Part shown: piece after piece, positions 41,567 through 48,659 of the stretch | Position numbering within the stretch: position 1 is the first letter of the stretch | How the letters are laid out: every line of letters starts with the position of its first letter | Source of the DNA: Flavobacterium sp. LC2016-13 | GTDB lineage: Bacteria; Bacteroidota; Bacteroidia; Flavobacteriales; Flavobacteriaceae | NCBI RefSeq assembly: GCF_009707955.1 | Contig: NZ_WMDQ01000007.1 | Location: 186,001 to 250,000, forward strand | Direction: 5' to 3' | Length of the DNA stretch: 64,000 nucleotides | The notes under the pieces: model-generated | Database searches by the model: none | Seen by the model: only the letters and a program-made list of their open reading frames with translations | Told to the model about the DNA's origin: nothing | Made by a program: the position numbers and the translations under genes

Positions 41567-42160
41567 ATGAAAACTCAACATTACATCCTGATATTTTTTA
41601 TAGCATTCTCCTGCAGTATGTGTAATTCTTCTAAAAAAGAAGAGAAAATTACAATTGAAAAAACAGCTTCAACTGAAAAAGAAAGCGAACACAAAACATT
41701 AACTGCTGCTGATAGTTTAAAATTGGTAAATCATCAAATTGAAGTAAAAGGTGATGTTGAATTTCCGTTGGAATTGAGTGTAGATTCTTTAAAAAAGATG
41801 AAAGTGGCAACCATTGATAATTTTAAAATAATGGATAAAAATGGCGAAGTAAAAAAAGAAATTAAAACCTGCAAAGGTGTTCTTTTAAAAGATATTTTAG
41901 AAAAATCAAAAATTAAACAACAAGATCATAAAGACCGAAACTTTTATATTGTTGCAAGAGCTTCTGACGATTATAAAGCGACTTTTTCGTGGGCAGAAAT
42001 TTTTAATAATCCGACAGGAGAAAACGTATATGTACTTTTTGAAGAAAATGGAAAACCGGTTAAAAACGGAGAAATGGTTTTAATCTGCAAAAACGATATT
42101 AAAACCGGACCACGACACGTTTATTGGCTTAAGAGCATTGAAGTTTATAAAGTTCAATAA
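41567..42160 (+). CDS. Lipoprotein with oxidoreductase molybdopterin-binding-like domain
   Basis: 197 residues. The signal peptide ends at FIAFSC, so Cys16 (or Cys19) is the probable lipid anchor. A Lys/Glu-rich linker (20-50) follows. The domain from about 55 has the order seen in small molybdopterin-binding domain proteins (PF00174 type): IEVKGDVEFPLELSVDSLKK, CKGVLLKDILEKS, IVARASDDYKATFSWAEIFN, then VYVLFEENGKPV and ICKNDIKTGPRHVYWLKSIE. The canonical cofactor-binding Cys of sulfite oxidase is not apparent, so it may bind ligand without catalysis. Cotranscribed with the receptor (11-base gap). Confidence 0.75.
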   Translation: MKTQHYILIFFIAFSCSMCNSSKKEEKITIEKTASTEKESEHKTLTAADSLKLVNHQIEVKGDVEFPLELSVDSLKKMKVATIDNFKIMDKNGEVKKEIKTCKGVLLKDILEKSKIKQQDHKDRNFYIVARASDDYKATFSWAEIFNNPTGENVYVLFEENGKPVKNGEMVLICKNDIKTGPRHVYWLKSIEVYKVQ

Positions 42161-42224
42161 TTTTTTTTGAGGTTCAAAGACGTAAAGGTTCAAAGGTTCA
42201 AAGGTTTTTTGCTGCTCATTTTTT

Positions 42225-42260
42225 AACGCAAAGTTCACAAAGCTTTGCGAACTTTGCGTT
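42225..42260. terminator. 36-base near-perfect palindrome (AACGCAAAGTTC...)
   Basis: AACGCAAAGTTCACAAAGCT is mirrored by the bases up to 42260 with a single mismatched pair, then a T-run. It follows the lipoprotein gene and a GGTTCAAA word repeat at 42171-42205 and is placed to end that operon. Confidence 0.6.
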
Positions 42261-42417
42261 TTTATAAAATAATACCTTTAAAAATAACTTTGCGTACTTT
42301 GCGGTTAAATTACCTTAACTATTCAATATCAAATTGTACATTTATAGTATAAAAGTTCGTTATTAACTTTAAATAAAGAAATTCTTTATTATTTTTACCA
42401 CATAATTTAAGCATACT

Positions 42418-43293
42418 ATGAGTTCTAACTTTGATAAATTTCAAAAGCGCAGGTTAATTTCCTCTTATTTTTCGGTTGTGTTAAGTGTTTTTCTAGTATT
42501 ATTCCTTTTAGGAGTACTGGGATTATTCATTATCAATTCTAAAAAACTGGCTGATGACTTTAAAGAAAAAATCGCAATGACGGTTTTCTTTAAAAATGAA
42601 GCTAATGATAGTGTTATAAAAGCATTCAATACCGAATTGAAAAGAGCTCCGTTCGCGAGATCTTATGTTTATGTTACCAAAGAAAAAGCTGCAAAAGAAC
42701 ACACCGATATTATTGGAGAAGACTTTCTAACATTTTTAGGAGAAAATCCATTATTGAATTCATACGATATTCACTTAAAAGCAGATTATGTTGAAAGAGA
42801 CAGTATCTTGCAAATCGAAAGTAATCTTCGTAAAAATACCATGATTGAAGATATTGTTTATGACAAACAATTGGTAAATCTGGTAAATGACAATATCAAA
42901 AAAGTAAGTATGTGGATTTTAATTATCAGCGGTTTCCTGACGGTTATTGCTGTTTTATTAATTAATAGTTCATTACGACTTTCTATACATTCTAATCGTT
43001 TTATCATTAAAACCATGCAGATGGTTGGAGCAACAAAAGCGTTTATTCGTAAACCGTTTGTAACCCGCAGTGTAAAATTAGGAATGTTGGGTGCCGGATT
43101 GGCAATTGTAGCTTTAATAGGAGTCTTGTTTTATGTAGATACTAATTTTCCGGGATTAGGAATTTTAGAAGATAAAGCATTAATCGGATTGGTTTTATTG
43201 GCCGTTTTCGGATTAGGTGTTTTAATCACTTGGGTAAGCACGCACTTTGCAACACAACGTTTCCTGAATTTAAGAACAGACGATCTTTATTAA
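42418..43293 (+). CDS. ftsX: Cell-division permease-like protein FtsX
   Basis: 291 residues. N-terminal helix at about 17-42 (YFSVVLSVFLVLFLLGVLGL), an extracellular domain (60-165), and three C-terminal helices. The sequence AMTVFFKNEANDSVIKAFNT, then LRLSIHSNRFIIKTMQMVGA, is typical of FtsX. With FtsE (encoded elsewhere) it activates peptidoglycan hydrolases at the septum. It opens the ftsX-DUF3098-uppP-truB run that is conserved in Bacteroidota. Confidence 0.95.
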   Translation: MSSNFDKFQKRRLISSYFSVVLSVFLVLFLLGVLGLFIINSKKLADDFKEKIAMTVFFKNEANDSVIKAFNTELKRAPFARSYVYVTKEKAAKEHTDIIGEDFLTFLGENPLLNSYDIHLKADYVERDSILQIESNLRKNTMIEDIVYDKQLVNLVNDNIKKVSMWILIISGFLTVIAVLLINSSLRLSIHSNRFIIKTMQMVGATKAFIRKPFVTRSVKLGMLGAGLAIVALIGVLFYVDTNFPGLGILEDKALIGLVLLAVFGLGVLITWVSTHFATQRFLNLRTDDLY

Positions 43294-43328
43294 TTTTAGA
43301 TTAAAAAAATAAACTCATATAAAAATAG

Positions 43329-43360
43329 AGGATGAGATTGCTTCGTTCCTCGCAATGACA
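43329..43360. repeat. Half-site of a dispersed repeat (GATTGCTTCGTTCCTCGCAA)
   Basis: GAGATTGCTTCGTTCCTCGC then AATGACAAA is a one-arm copy of an element in the style of the pair at 34952-35080. It ends three bases before the DUF3098 start. Confidence 0.5.
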
Positions 43361-43362
43361 AA

Positions 43363-43617
43363 ATGAAAAATAATAATAACGAAGAACAACAATCACATAA
43401 ACAGGAATTCCTTTTTGATACTATCAACTACAAAATCTTATTGATCGGTATTGGTGTTATCGCACTTGGATTTATCTTAATGTCTGGCGGTGGAAGTGAT
43501 AATCCGAATGTTTTTAATGAAGATGTTTTTAGCTTTAGACGTATTCGTTTAGCGCCAACAACTGTTTTAATTGGTTTTGGAATCACGATTTATTCTATCT
43601 TCAAAAAAACTAAATAG
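43363..43617 (+). CDS. DUF3098 family small membrane protein
   Basis: 84 residues. A charged N-terminal tail (1-20) precedes two membrane helices (about 26-40 and 62-78), joined by a loop with SGGGSDNPNVFNEDVFSFRR. This is the DUF3098 family, found only in Bacteroidota and nearly always between ftsX and uppP. Its function is unknown, but the position links it to cell division or envelope synthesis. It has its own ATG, 70 bases after the ftsX stop, in a spacer partly occupied by a dispersed repeat. Confidence 0.9.
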   Translation: MKNNNNEEQQSHKQEFLFDTINYKILLIGIGVIALGFILMSGGGSDNPNVFNEDVFSFRRIRLAPTTVLIGFGITIYSIFKKTK

Positions 43618-43619
43618 TT

Positions 43620-43704
43620 TTATAGACTTCTTAGACATCTTAGATTATTAGATTAATCAAAGTCTGGCATCTAAAAAATCTAAAAATCTAAAAATCTAAT
43701 TTAA
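43620..43704. repeat. AATCTAA-type word array before uppP
   Basis: The spacer contains GACTTCTTAGACATCTTAG, then AATCTAAAAATCTAAAAATC up to the start of uppP. It is a relative of the arrays at 13358-13471 and 47830-47978. Confidence 0.5.
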
Positions 43705-44502
43705 ATGAATACATTACAAGCTATCGTTCTTGCCATTATTGAAGGAATTACAGAATTTTTACCTGTTTCTTCAACTGGTCACATGATTATTGCCTCTTCT
43801 TTTTTTGGAATCGCACATGAAGATTTCACTAAACTTTTTACCATTGTTATTCAGCTTGGCGCGATACTTTCGGTTGTAATTTTATATTTCAAACGTTTCT
43901 TTCAAACATTAGATTTTTATTTTAAACTTTTGGTTGCGTTTATTCCGGCTGTAGTTTTAGGTTTGTTGTTAAGTGATTTTATTGACGGTTTACTTGAAAA
44001 TCCGGTTACTGTTGCTATTTCGCTTTTAATAGGAGGATTGATTTTATTAAAAGTTGATGAATGGTTCAACAATCCAAATACTGCCGAAACTTCACAACAA
44101 ATAAGCTATTTACAAGCTTTTAAAATCGGGTTATTTCAATGTTTGGCAATGATTCCGGGAGTTTCACGAAGTGGAGCAAGTATTGTGGGCGGAATGTCTC
44201 AAAAACTATCAAGAACAACGGCAGCAGAATTCTCATTCTTTTTAGCAGTACCAACAATGTTGGGTGCAACAGTAAAAAAATGCTATGATTATTATAAAGC
44301 AGGATTTGAGTTGTCTCACGATCAGGTAAATTTATTGATTATAGGAAATATTATTGCATTTATTGTAGCTCTTCTAGCGATAAAAACATTCATCGGATTT
44401 TTAACTAAAAACGGGTTTAAAGTTTTTGGTTATTACCGAATTATTGCCGGAATCGTTTTATTGCTGATTCACTTTTTCATTCACCCGCTTACCATTATAT
44501 AA
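43705..44502 (+). CDS. uppP: Undecaprenyl-diphosphatase
   Basis: 265 residues, about eight membrane helices. The two family motifs are intact: IEGITEFLPVSSTGHMI (13-29) and IPGVSRSGASIVGGM (about 151-165). It removes a phosphate from undecaprenyl pyrophosphate so that the lipid carrier can be reused in peptidoglycan synthesis. Its stop overlaps the truB start by one base (TAATG). Confidence 0.97.
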   Translation: MNTLQAIVLAIIEGITEFLPVSSTGHMIIASSFFGIAHEDFTKLFTIVIQLGAILSVVILYFKRFFQTLDFYFKLLVAFIPAVVLGLLLSDFIDGLLENPVTVAISLLIGGLILLKVDEWFNNPNTAETSQQISYLQAFKIGLFQCLAMIPGVSRSGASIVGGMSQKLSRTTAAEFSFFLAVPTMLGATVKKCYDYYKAGFELSHDQVNLLIIGNIIAFIVALLAIKTFIGFLTKNGFKVFGYYRIIAGIVLLLIHFFIHPLTII

Positions 44503-45191
44503 TGACACCTGAAGAATATTTAGACGGACAAGTTTTATTGATAGATAAACCTTTAAAATGGAGTTCGTTTCAAGCTGTCAATAAATTAAAATACCTTTTA
44601 ATTAATAAAGTCGGACTTCCTAAAAAGTTCAAAATTGGTCACGCAGGAACTTTAGATCCTTTAGCGTCGGGGCTTTTATTAATATGTACAGGAAAATTCA
44701 CTAAAAGAATTTCTGAACTTCAAGGTCAGGCAAAAGAATATACCGGAACTTTTTACATTGGAGCCACAACTCCGTCGTATGATTTAGAAACAGAAATCGA
44801 CGAGACTTTTCCAACATCGCACATTGATGAGGTTTTAATTCACGAAACAGTAAAACAGTTTTTAGGAGAAATCGATCAAAAACCACCTATTTTTTCGGCT
44901 ATTAAAAAAGATGGCGTTCGATTATACGAACATGCACGCGCCGGAGAAACCATTGAAATTGAAAGCAGAAAAACTACTATTCACGAATTTGAAATTACGA
45001 GAATTGCATTGCCTGAAATAGATTTTAGAGTTGTTTGCAGCAAAGGAACTTATATTCGCTCTCTTGCTTACGATTTTGGAAAAGCAATGAATTCAGGATC
45101 TCATTTAATCGTTTTACGTCGAACTAAAATTGGTGATTACGATGTAAAAAATGCTATTGATGTTACTTTGTTTGAAGAAAGTCTGAAATAA
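44502..45191 (+). CDS. truB: tRNA pseudouridine-55 synthase
   Basis: 229 residues. GHAGTLDPLASGLLLICTGK (about 48-67) contains the catalytic Asp. SYDLETEIDETFP, GEIDQKPPIFSAIKKDGVRL and VCSKGTYIRSLAYDFGKAMN are further family segments. There is no C-terminal PUA domain, which is common in Bacteroidota TruB. It converts U55 to pseudouridine in the T-loop of tRNAs. It is translated with coupling to uppP and ends the ftsX-DUF3098-uppP-truB run. Confidence 0.97.
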   Translation: MTPEEYLDGQVLLIDKPLKWSSFQAVNKLKYLLINKVGLPKKFKIGHAGTLDPLASGLLLICTGKFTKRISELQGQAKEYTGTFYIGATTPSYDLETEIDETFPTSHIDEVLIHETVKQFLGEIDQKPPIFSAIKKDGVRLYEHARAGETIEIESRKTTIHEFEITRIALPEIDFRVVCSKGTYIRSLAYDFGKAMNSGSHLIVLRRTKIGDYDVKNAIDVTLFEESLK

Positions 45192-45347
45192 AACCTTCTC
45201 AGCTACTGTTTTTATCGATAAAAAACATTTTATTACTACTGTACGAATTATAGTAAATTTTAAATATCTTTCACAAAATCATTTTGCGAATTGTTAATGC
45301 ACCTAACTAATGATGTTTGGTAGCAAATAAACGCCTAAATCAATTTT

Positions 45348-45887
45348 ATGAAATATTTTTTATTTGCCTTCCTCTTGTTTTTTTGCATAAACCCGAAACT
45401 TTGTGCTCAGGAAAGAAAATTTACTTATATCCAGTTTGATGTTGCGGTATCCATTACCGGGAATCCGGAAAGAAATGAAACAGAAGATTATCCAGGTCAA
45501 AAAAATAATGCTTTTTTTGTTCCGGATGGGCTGGGTTCGAAACTAGGATATGGAATTCATTACAAAAAATGGGTCACATTAGGGATTCATACCGGTATTG
45601 ACTACAAATGGGATCAAAAATTTGTTGCGGTTCCTGTATATCTCAATCTCGGATTAAGCCCTAAAGTTGGAGAAGAGACACGAATTGTTTTGCAAGCCGG
45701 ATACGGAAAAGGATTTGCGCTTGGACGCGGAAATTTAAGTGGAGAATATAAGAAAATCAGACTCGGAATAGGTTCTGATGATTTTACTCTTTTTGCAGAA
45801 ATTGCACAATATGAAATTGCACTTCATAAAGAAAAAACCATTGGTAATATTAGTTTAGGAGTTTCTTTAATAAGTTTTGATTATTAA
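45348..45887 (+). CDS. Secreted beta-rich protein, probable outer-membrane barrel
   Basis: 179 residues with a signal peptide (MKYFLFAFLLFFCINPKLCA). The mature part alternates hydrophobic and polar residues with glycine and aromatic positions (GYGIHYKKWVTLGIHTGIDY, VPVYLNLGLSPKVGEETRIV, NISLGVSLISFDY), as in small outer-membrane barrels. The ending SFDY with a terminal aromatic supports export to the outer membrane. I do not recognise a family. It is monocistronic, followed by a long spacer. Confidence 0.7.
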   Translation: MKYFLFAFLLFFCINPKLCAQERKFTYIQFDVAVSITGNPERNETEDYPGQKNNAFFVPDGLGSKLGYGIHYKKWVTLGIHTGIDYKWDQKFVAVPVYLNLGLSPKVGEETRIVLQAGYGKGFALGRGNLSGEYKKIRLGIGSDDFTLFAEIAQYEIALHKEKTIGNISLGVSLISFDY

Positions 45888-46305
45888 AAAGAAAATTAAT
45901 TATTCGTTTAAAGAAAATCTTAGTTGTAATAATAACAATAGCACATTACAATAAAAGTATAGTAATGTGCCAGCTCCTAAATCAAAAATATTTTTATTTC
46001 ATCATTATCTTTTTAAAGTTAATAATGAGGGATGTTTTTTCCTCCAAATAAAAATGTTGAAAATAAATCGTAAAACCTTTCGAATAACTTTTTCATAATA
46101 GTGCATGTATTAATGGTTAAATAATAGATAGACACCAGTAAAAGAGTAAATCAAAAAGTAGATAATAGAAGTGGGATTATTACTATAGCAATATACGAAT
46201 AATTTACTTACAAACAAGCATTTTGAAATATTTTTTGTAACTAAATTATTTACCCTCAATGTATTACCGTATTCTAAGCTGTTTTTGAGGATTTATTGTA
46301 AAAAA
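45888..46305. other. 418-base A/T-rich spacer, no confident gene
   Basis: It contains one clear hairpin (GCACATTAC mirrored by GTAATGTGC, 45941-45969) after the barrel gene and a possible 25-codon minus-strand peptide at 46019-46096. Beyond that nothing recognisable was seen. Confidence 0.5.
46019..46096 (-). CDS. Possible 25-residue peptide
   Basis: An ATG on the minus strand opens MKKLFERFYDLFSTFLFGGK and ends NIPHY. It is short, with no clear promoter box or Shine-Dalgarno signal. It is listed only because the amphipathic composition is unusual for random A/T-rich sequence. Confidence 0.2.
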   Translation of the reverse strand: MKKLFERFYDLFSTFLFGGKNIPHY

Positions 46306-46923
46306 TTATAATCGATTATATTTAATGCCTTCCATAATCTGAATCAATTCTTCCTGAACAGATATTCCTTTATCTGCCAAATACCACAATTGCAAATCAG
46401 TTTTGATTTTTTCATCGATTACACCAAACTCTTTTTTATAATTAGCTAATAATTCTGTCGCGCCTTTTGGTCTTGGTCCCCAATCTGCACGCACAATTCC
46501 GGCTTCTTTACAAATTATAATAACTTTTGGGATTGCTCTTCCTCCATTTGTCAAATATTGGCTCATTAATTCGTCATTCTCATCTCTTAAAACAATTCGC
46601 AGATCTATTTTTTTATTTGACTCTAAAGCCATTTTATTAATAATAGGAAGTATTTGAGCCGCATCTCCGCACCAGCCTTCAGAAATAACTAGCCAGATAT
46701 AATGATTGTTTAATTGTTGCAGTTTCGAAATAGCATCTTCAGAGATTTTAATGGTTTTCTCCAATCGGTTCATTCGGGCCTCATTTAAACTTGTATAATG
46801 TGTGAGACTTTCAGACTGCTGATCGCCGGTTGATTTTCCTTCGGATAATAAATCAGTAACTAATTTTCGATATTCAGAATAAGAATGACTATTGAATAAT
46901 GCTTTGGCTACAATACTTTTCAT
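46306..46923 (-). CDS. Thioredoxin-family protein lacking the CxxC pair
   Basis: 205 residues. The thioredoxin fold is recognisable from about 70 (IWLVISEGWCGDAAQILPII), with the cis-Pro in GGRAIPKVIII. At the active site the usual WCGPC reads WCGDA, so only one cysteine remains and classical disulfide exchange is unlikely. There is no signal peptide, so it is cytoplasmic. Proteins of this type occur in many Bacteroidota and Firmicutes as a thioredoxin-like group of unknown function. It is transcribed alone, divergent from pyrH. Confidence 0.85.
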   Translation of the reverse strand: MKSIVAKALFNSHSYSEYRKLVTDLLSEGKSTGDQQSESLTHYTSLNEARMNRLEKTIKISEDAISKLQQLNNHYIWLVISEGWCGDAAQILPIINKMALESNKKIDLRIVLRDENDELMSQYLTNGGRAIPKVIIICKEAGIVRADWGPRPKGATELLANYKKEFGVIDEKIKTDLQLWYLADKGISVQEELIQIMEGIKYNRL

Positions 46924-47082
46924 ATATGTTTCGTTTTGGATATGATAAATTTACAAATTTTAGAAAGACAGCCGAATGACTTTTGTCACATTCAAAAAAA
47001 ATAAATCTAAAAACGATCAAAATTTAATCAGAAAAGAGTAATTAATTTTTGAAAACATTATTTTTAAAAAACAGAATATGTC

Positions 47083-47090
47083 TATATTTG
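47083..47090 (+). promoter_or_regulatory. Promoter -7 box (TATATTTG) of pyrH
   Basis: A perfect TAnnTTTG match 31 bases before the ATG at 47114. It lies inside the longer open frame from 47078, which shows that frame cannot be the real start. Confidence 0.6.
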
Positions 47091-47113
47091 CACAAATTAA
47101 CGCAACACACAAA

Positions 47114-47821
47114 ATGAAATATAAAAGAATTCTTCTAAAACTGAGTGGAGAAGCCTTGATGGGTGATTTACAATACGGAATTGACCCTAAAAGACTGGCT
47201 GAATATGCTGAAGAAATTAAGCAAATTCACAATAAAGGAGTTGAAATTGCTATTGTTATTGGAGGAGGAAATATTTTTAGAGGCGTTGCGGGAGCAAGTG
47301 CTGGTATGGATAGAGTACAAGGTGATTATATGGGAATGCTTGCCACTGTAATTAACGGAATGGCGTTGCAAGGTGCTCTTGAAGACATGGGAATGAAAAC
47401 ACGTTTGCAAACTGCTTTAAAAATGGAATCTATTGCAGAACCATATATTAAAAGAAGAGCAGACCGTCATCTTGAAAAAGGAAGAATTGTAATTTTTGGT
47501 GCCGGAACAGGAAATCCATATTTTACAACAGATACTGCAGCTGTTTTAAGAGGAATTGAAATTAATGCTGATGTTATCTTAAAAGGAACGCGTGTTGATG
47601 GTGTTTACGATTCTGATCCTGAAAAAAATGCTTCAGCAGTAAAATTTGATTTCATTTCGTTTGAAGATGTTCTTAAAAAAGGATTAAACGTAATGGACAC
47701 AACTGCTTTCACATTAAGCCAGGAAAATAAATTGCCAATTGTTGTTTTTGATATGAACAAAATCGGGAACTTATTGAAAATCTGTGAAGGAGAAAACGTA
47801 GGAACGGTAGTTAATATTTAA
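47114..47821 (+). CDS. pyrH: UMP kinase
   Basis: 235 residues from the ATG that begins MKYKRILLKLSGEALMGDLQ; the upstream extension covers the promoter. The amino acid kinase fold shows KLSGEAL (phosphate binding), VIGGGNIFRG, and the nucleotide region GAGTGNPYFTTDTAAVLRGI, then DGVYDSDPEKN. It makes UDP from UMP in pyrimidine synthesis; the enzyme is hexameric. It precedes frr, a common bacterial pairing, but the 158-base spacer contains a word repeat. Confidence 0.97.
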   Translation: MKYKRILLKLSGEALMGDLQYGIDPKRLAEYAEEIKQIHNKGVEIAIVIGGGNIFRGVAGASAGMDRVQGDYMGMLATVINGMALQGALEDMGMKTRLQTALKMESIAEPYIKRRADRHLEKGRIVIFGAGTGNPYFTTDTAAVLRGIEINADVILKGTRVDGVYDSDPEKNASAVKFDFISFEDVLKKGLNVMDTTAFTLSQENKLPIVVFDMNKIGNLLKICEGENVGTVVNI

Positions 47822-47829
47822 ACTGCTTA

Positions 47830-47978
47830 GGTCTTTAGATATTAGGTTATTAGACTTTTGAAAATCTTAATAATCTTTTAAATCAATCGTAAAAAAATAA
47901 AAATTATATTAGTTAGTAAATTAGACGTAAACATTTTTAAAAATCGAATCGTCTAAAAATCTAAAAATCGAGAGAAAA
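47830..47978. repeat. Word-repeat spacer between pyrH and frr
   Basis: Imperfect repeats of TTAGATATTAGG, AATCTTAATAATC and AATCTAAAAATC fill most of the spacer, ending in ATCGTCTAAAAATCTAAAAA before the frr start. Confidence 0.45.
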
Positions 47979-47979
47979 A

Positions 47980-48543
47980 ATGAATGAAGAAATAGACTTT
48001 ATATTAGAAAGTACTGAAGAATCAATGAATGGTTCGATTGCCCACTTAGAAAAAGAATTTCTAAATATTCGTGCAGGAAAAGCTTCTCCGGCAATGCTTG
48101 GAAGCGTTTTTGTAGATTATTACGGCTCAGCAACACCGCTTTCGCAAGTTTCGAAAATTAGTGTACCTGATGCAAGAACAATTACATTGCAGCCTTTTGA
48201 AAAAAATATGTTGCAAACCATCGAAAAAGCAATTATGATTGCTAACATTGGTTTTAATCCAATGAATAATGGTGATGTTATCATTATCAGCGTTCCGCCT
48301 TTGACAGAAGAGCGTCGTAAAGATTTGGCAAAACAAGCAAAATCTGAAGCTGAAGATGCAAAAATTGGTGTTCGTAACGTTCGTAAAGATGCTAACACAG
48401 ATATTAAAAAATTAGAAAAAGAAGGAACTTCTGAAGACGTTTGCAAATCTGCAGAAGAAGAAGTTCAGAACTTAACAAATACTTATATTAAAAAAATTGA
48501 TGAATTATTGGCCGCAAAAGAAGCCGAAATCATGAAAGTATAA
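47980..48543 (+). CDS. frr: Ribosome recycling factor
   Basis: 187 residues, the normal length. The two-domain family pattern is complete: HLEKEFLNIRAGKASPAMLG, YYGSATPLSQVSKISVPDAR, LQPFEKNMLQTIEKAIM, PPLTEERRKDLAKQAKSEAE and VRNVRKDANTDIKKLEKEG. With EF-G it splits post-termination ribosomes. A strong terminator follows. Confidence 0.98.
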   Translation: MNEEIDFILESTEESMNGSIAHLEKEFLNIRAGKASPAMLGSVFVDYYGSATPLSQVSKISVPDARTITLQPFEKNMLQTIEKAIMIANIGFNPMNNGDVIIISVPPLTEERRKDLAKQAKSEAEDAKIGVRNVRKDANTDIKKLEKEGTSEDVCKSAEEEVQNLTNTYIKKIDELLAAKEAEIMKV

Positions 48544-48560
48544 GATTATTCAACACAAAT

Positions 48561-48603
48561 AAAAAATCCGTTTAGTTAAAGTTATACTAAGCGGATTTTT
48601 TTA
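48561..48603 (+). terminator. Hairpin terminator after frr
   Basis: AAAAAATCCGTTTAGT is mirrored by ACTAAGCGGATTTTTT with one G-U pair, followed by T-rich sequence. Confidence 0.85.
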
Positions 48604-48659
48604 TTCTTATTTTTGCGTGCAAAATTTAATATTTTTGTTTCTGAACTATAATCCTCTCT

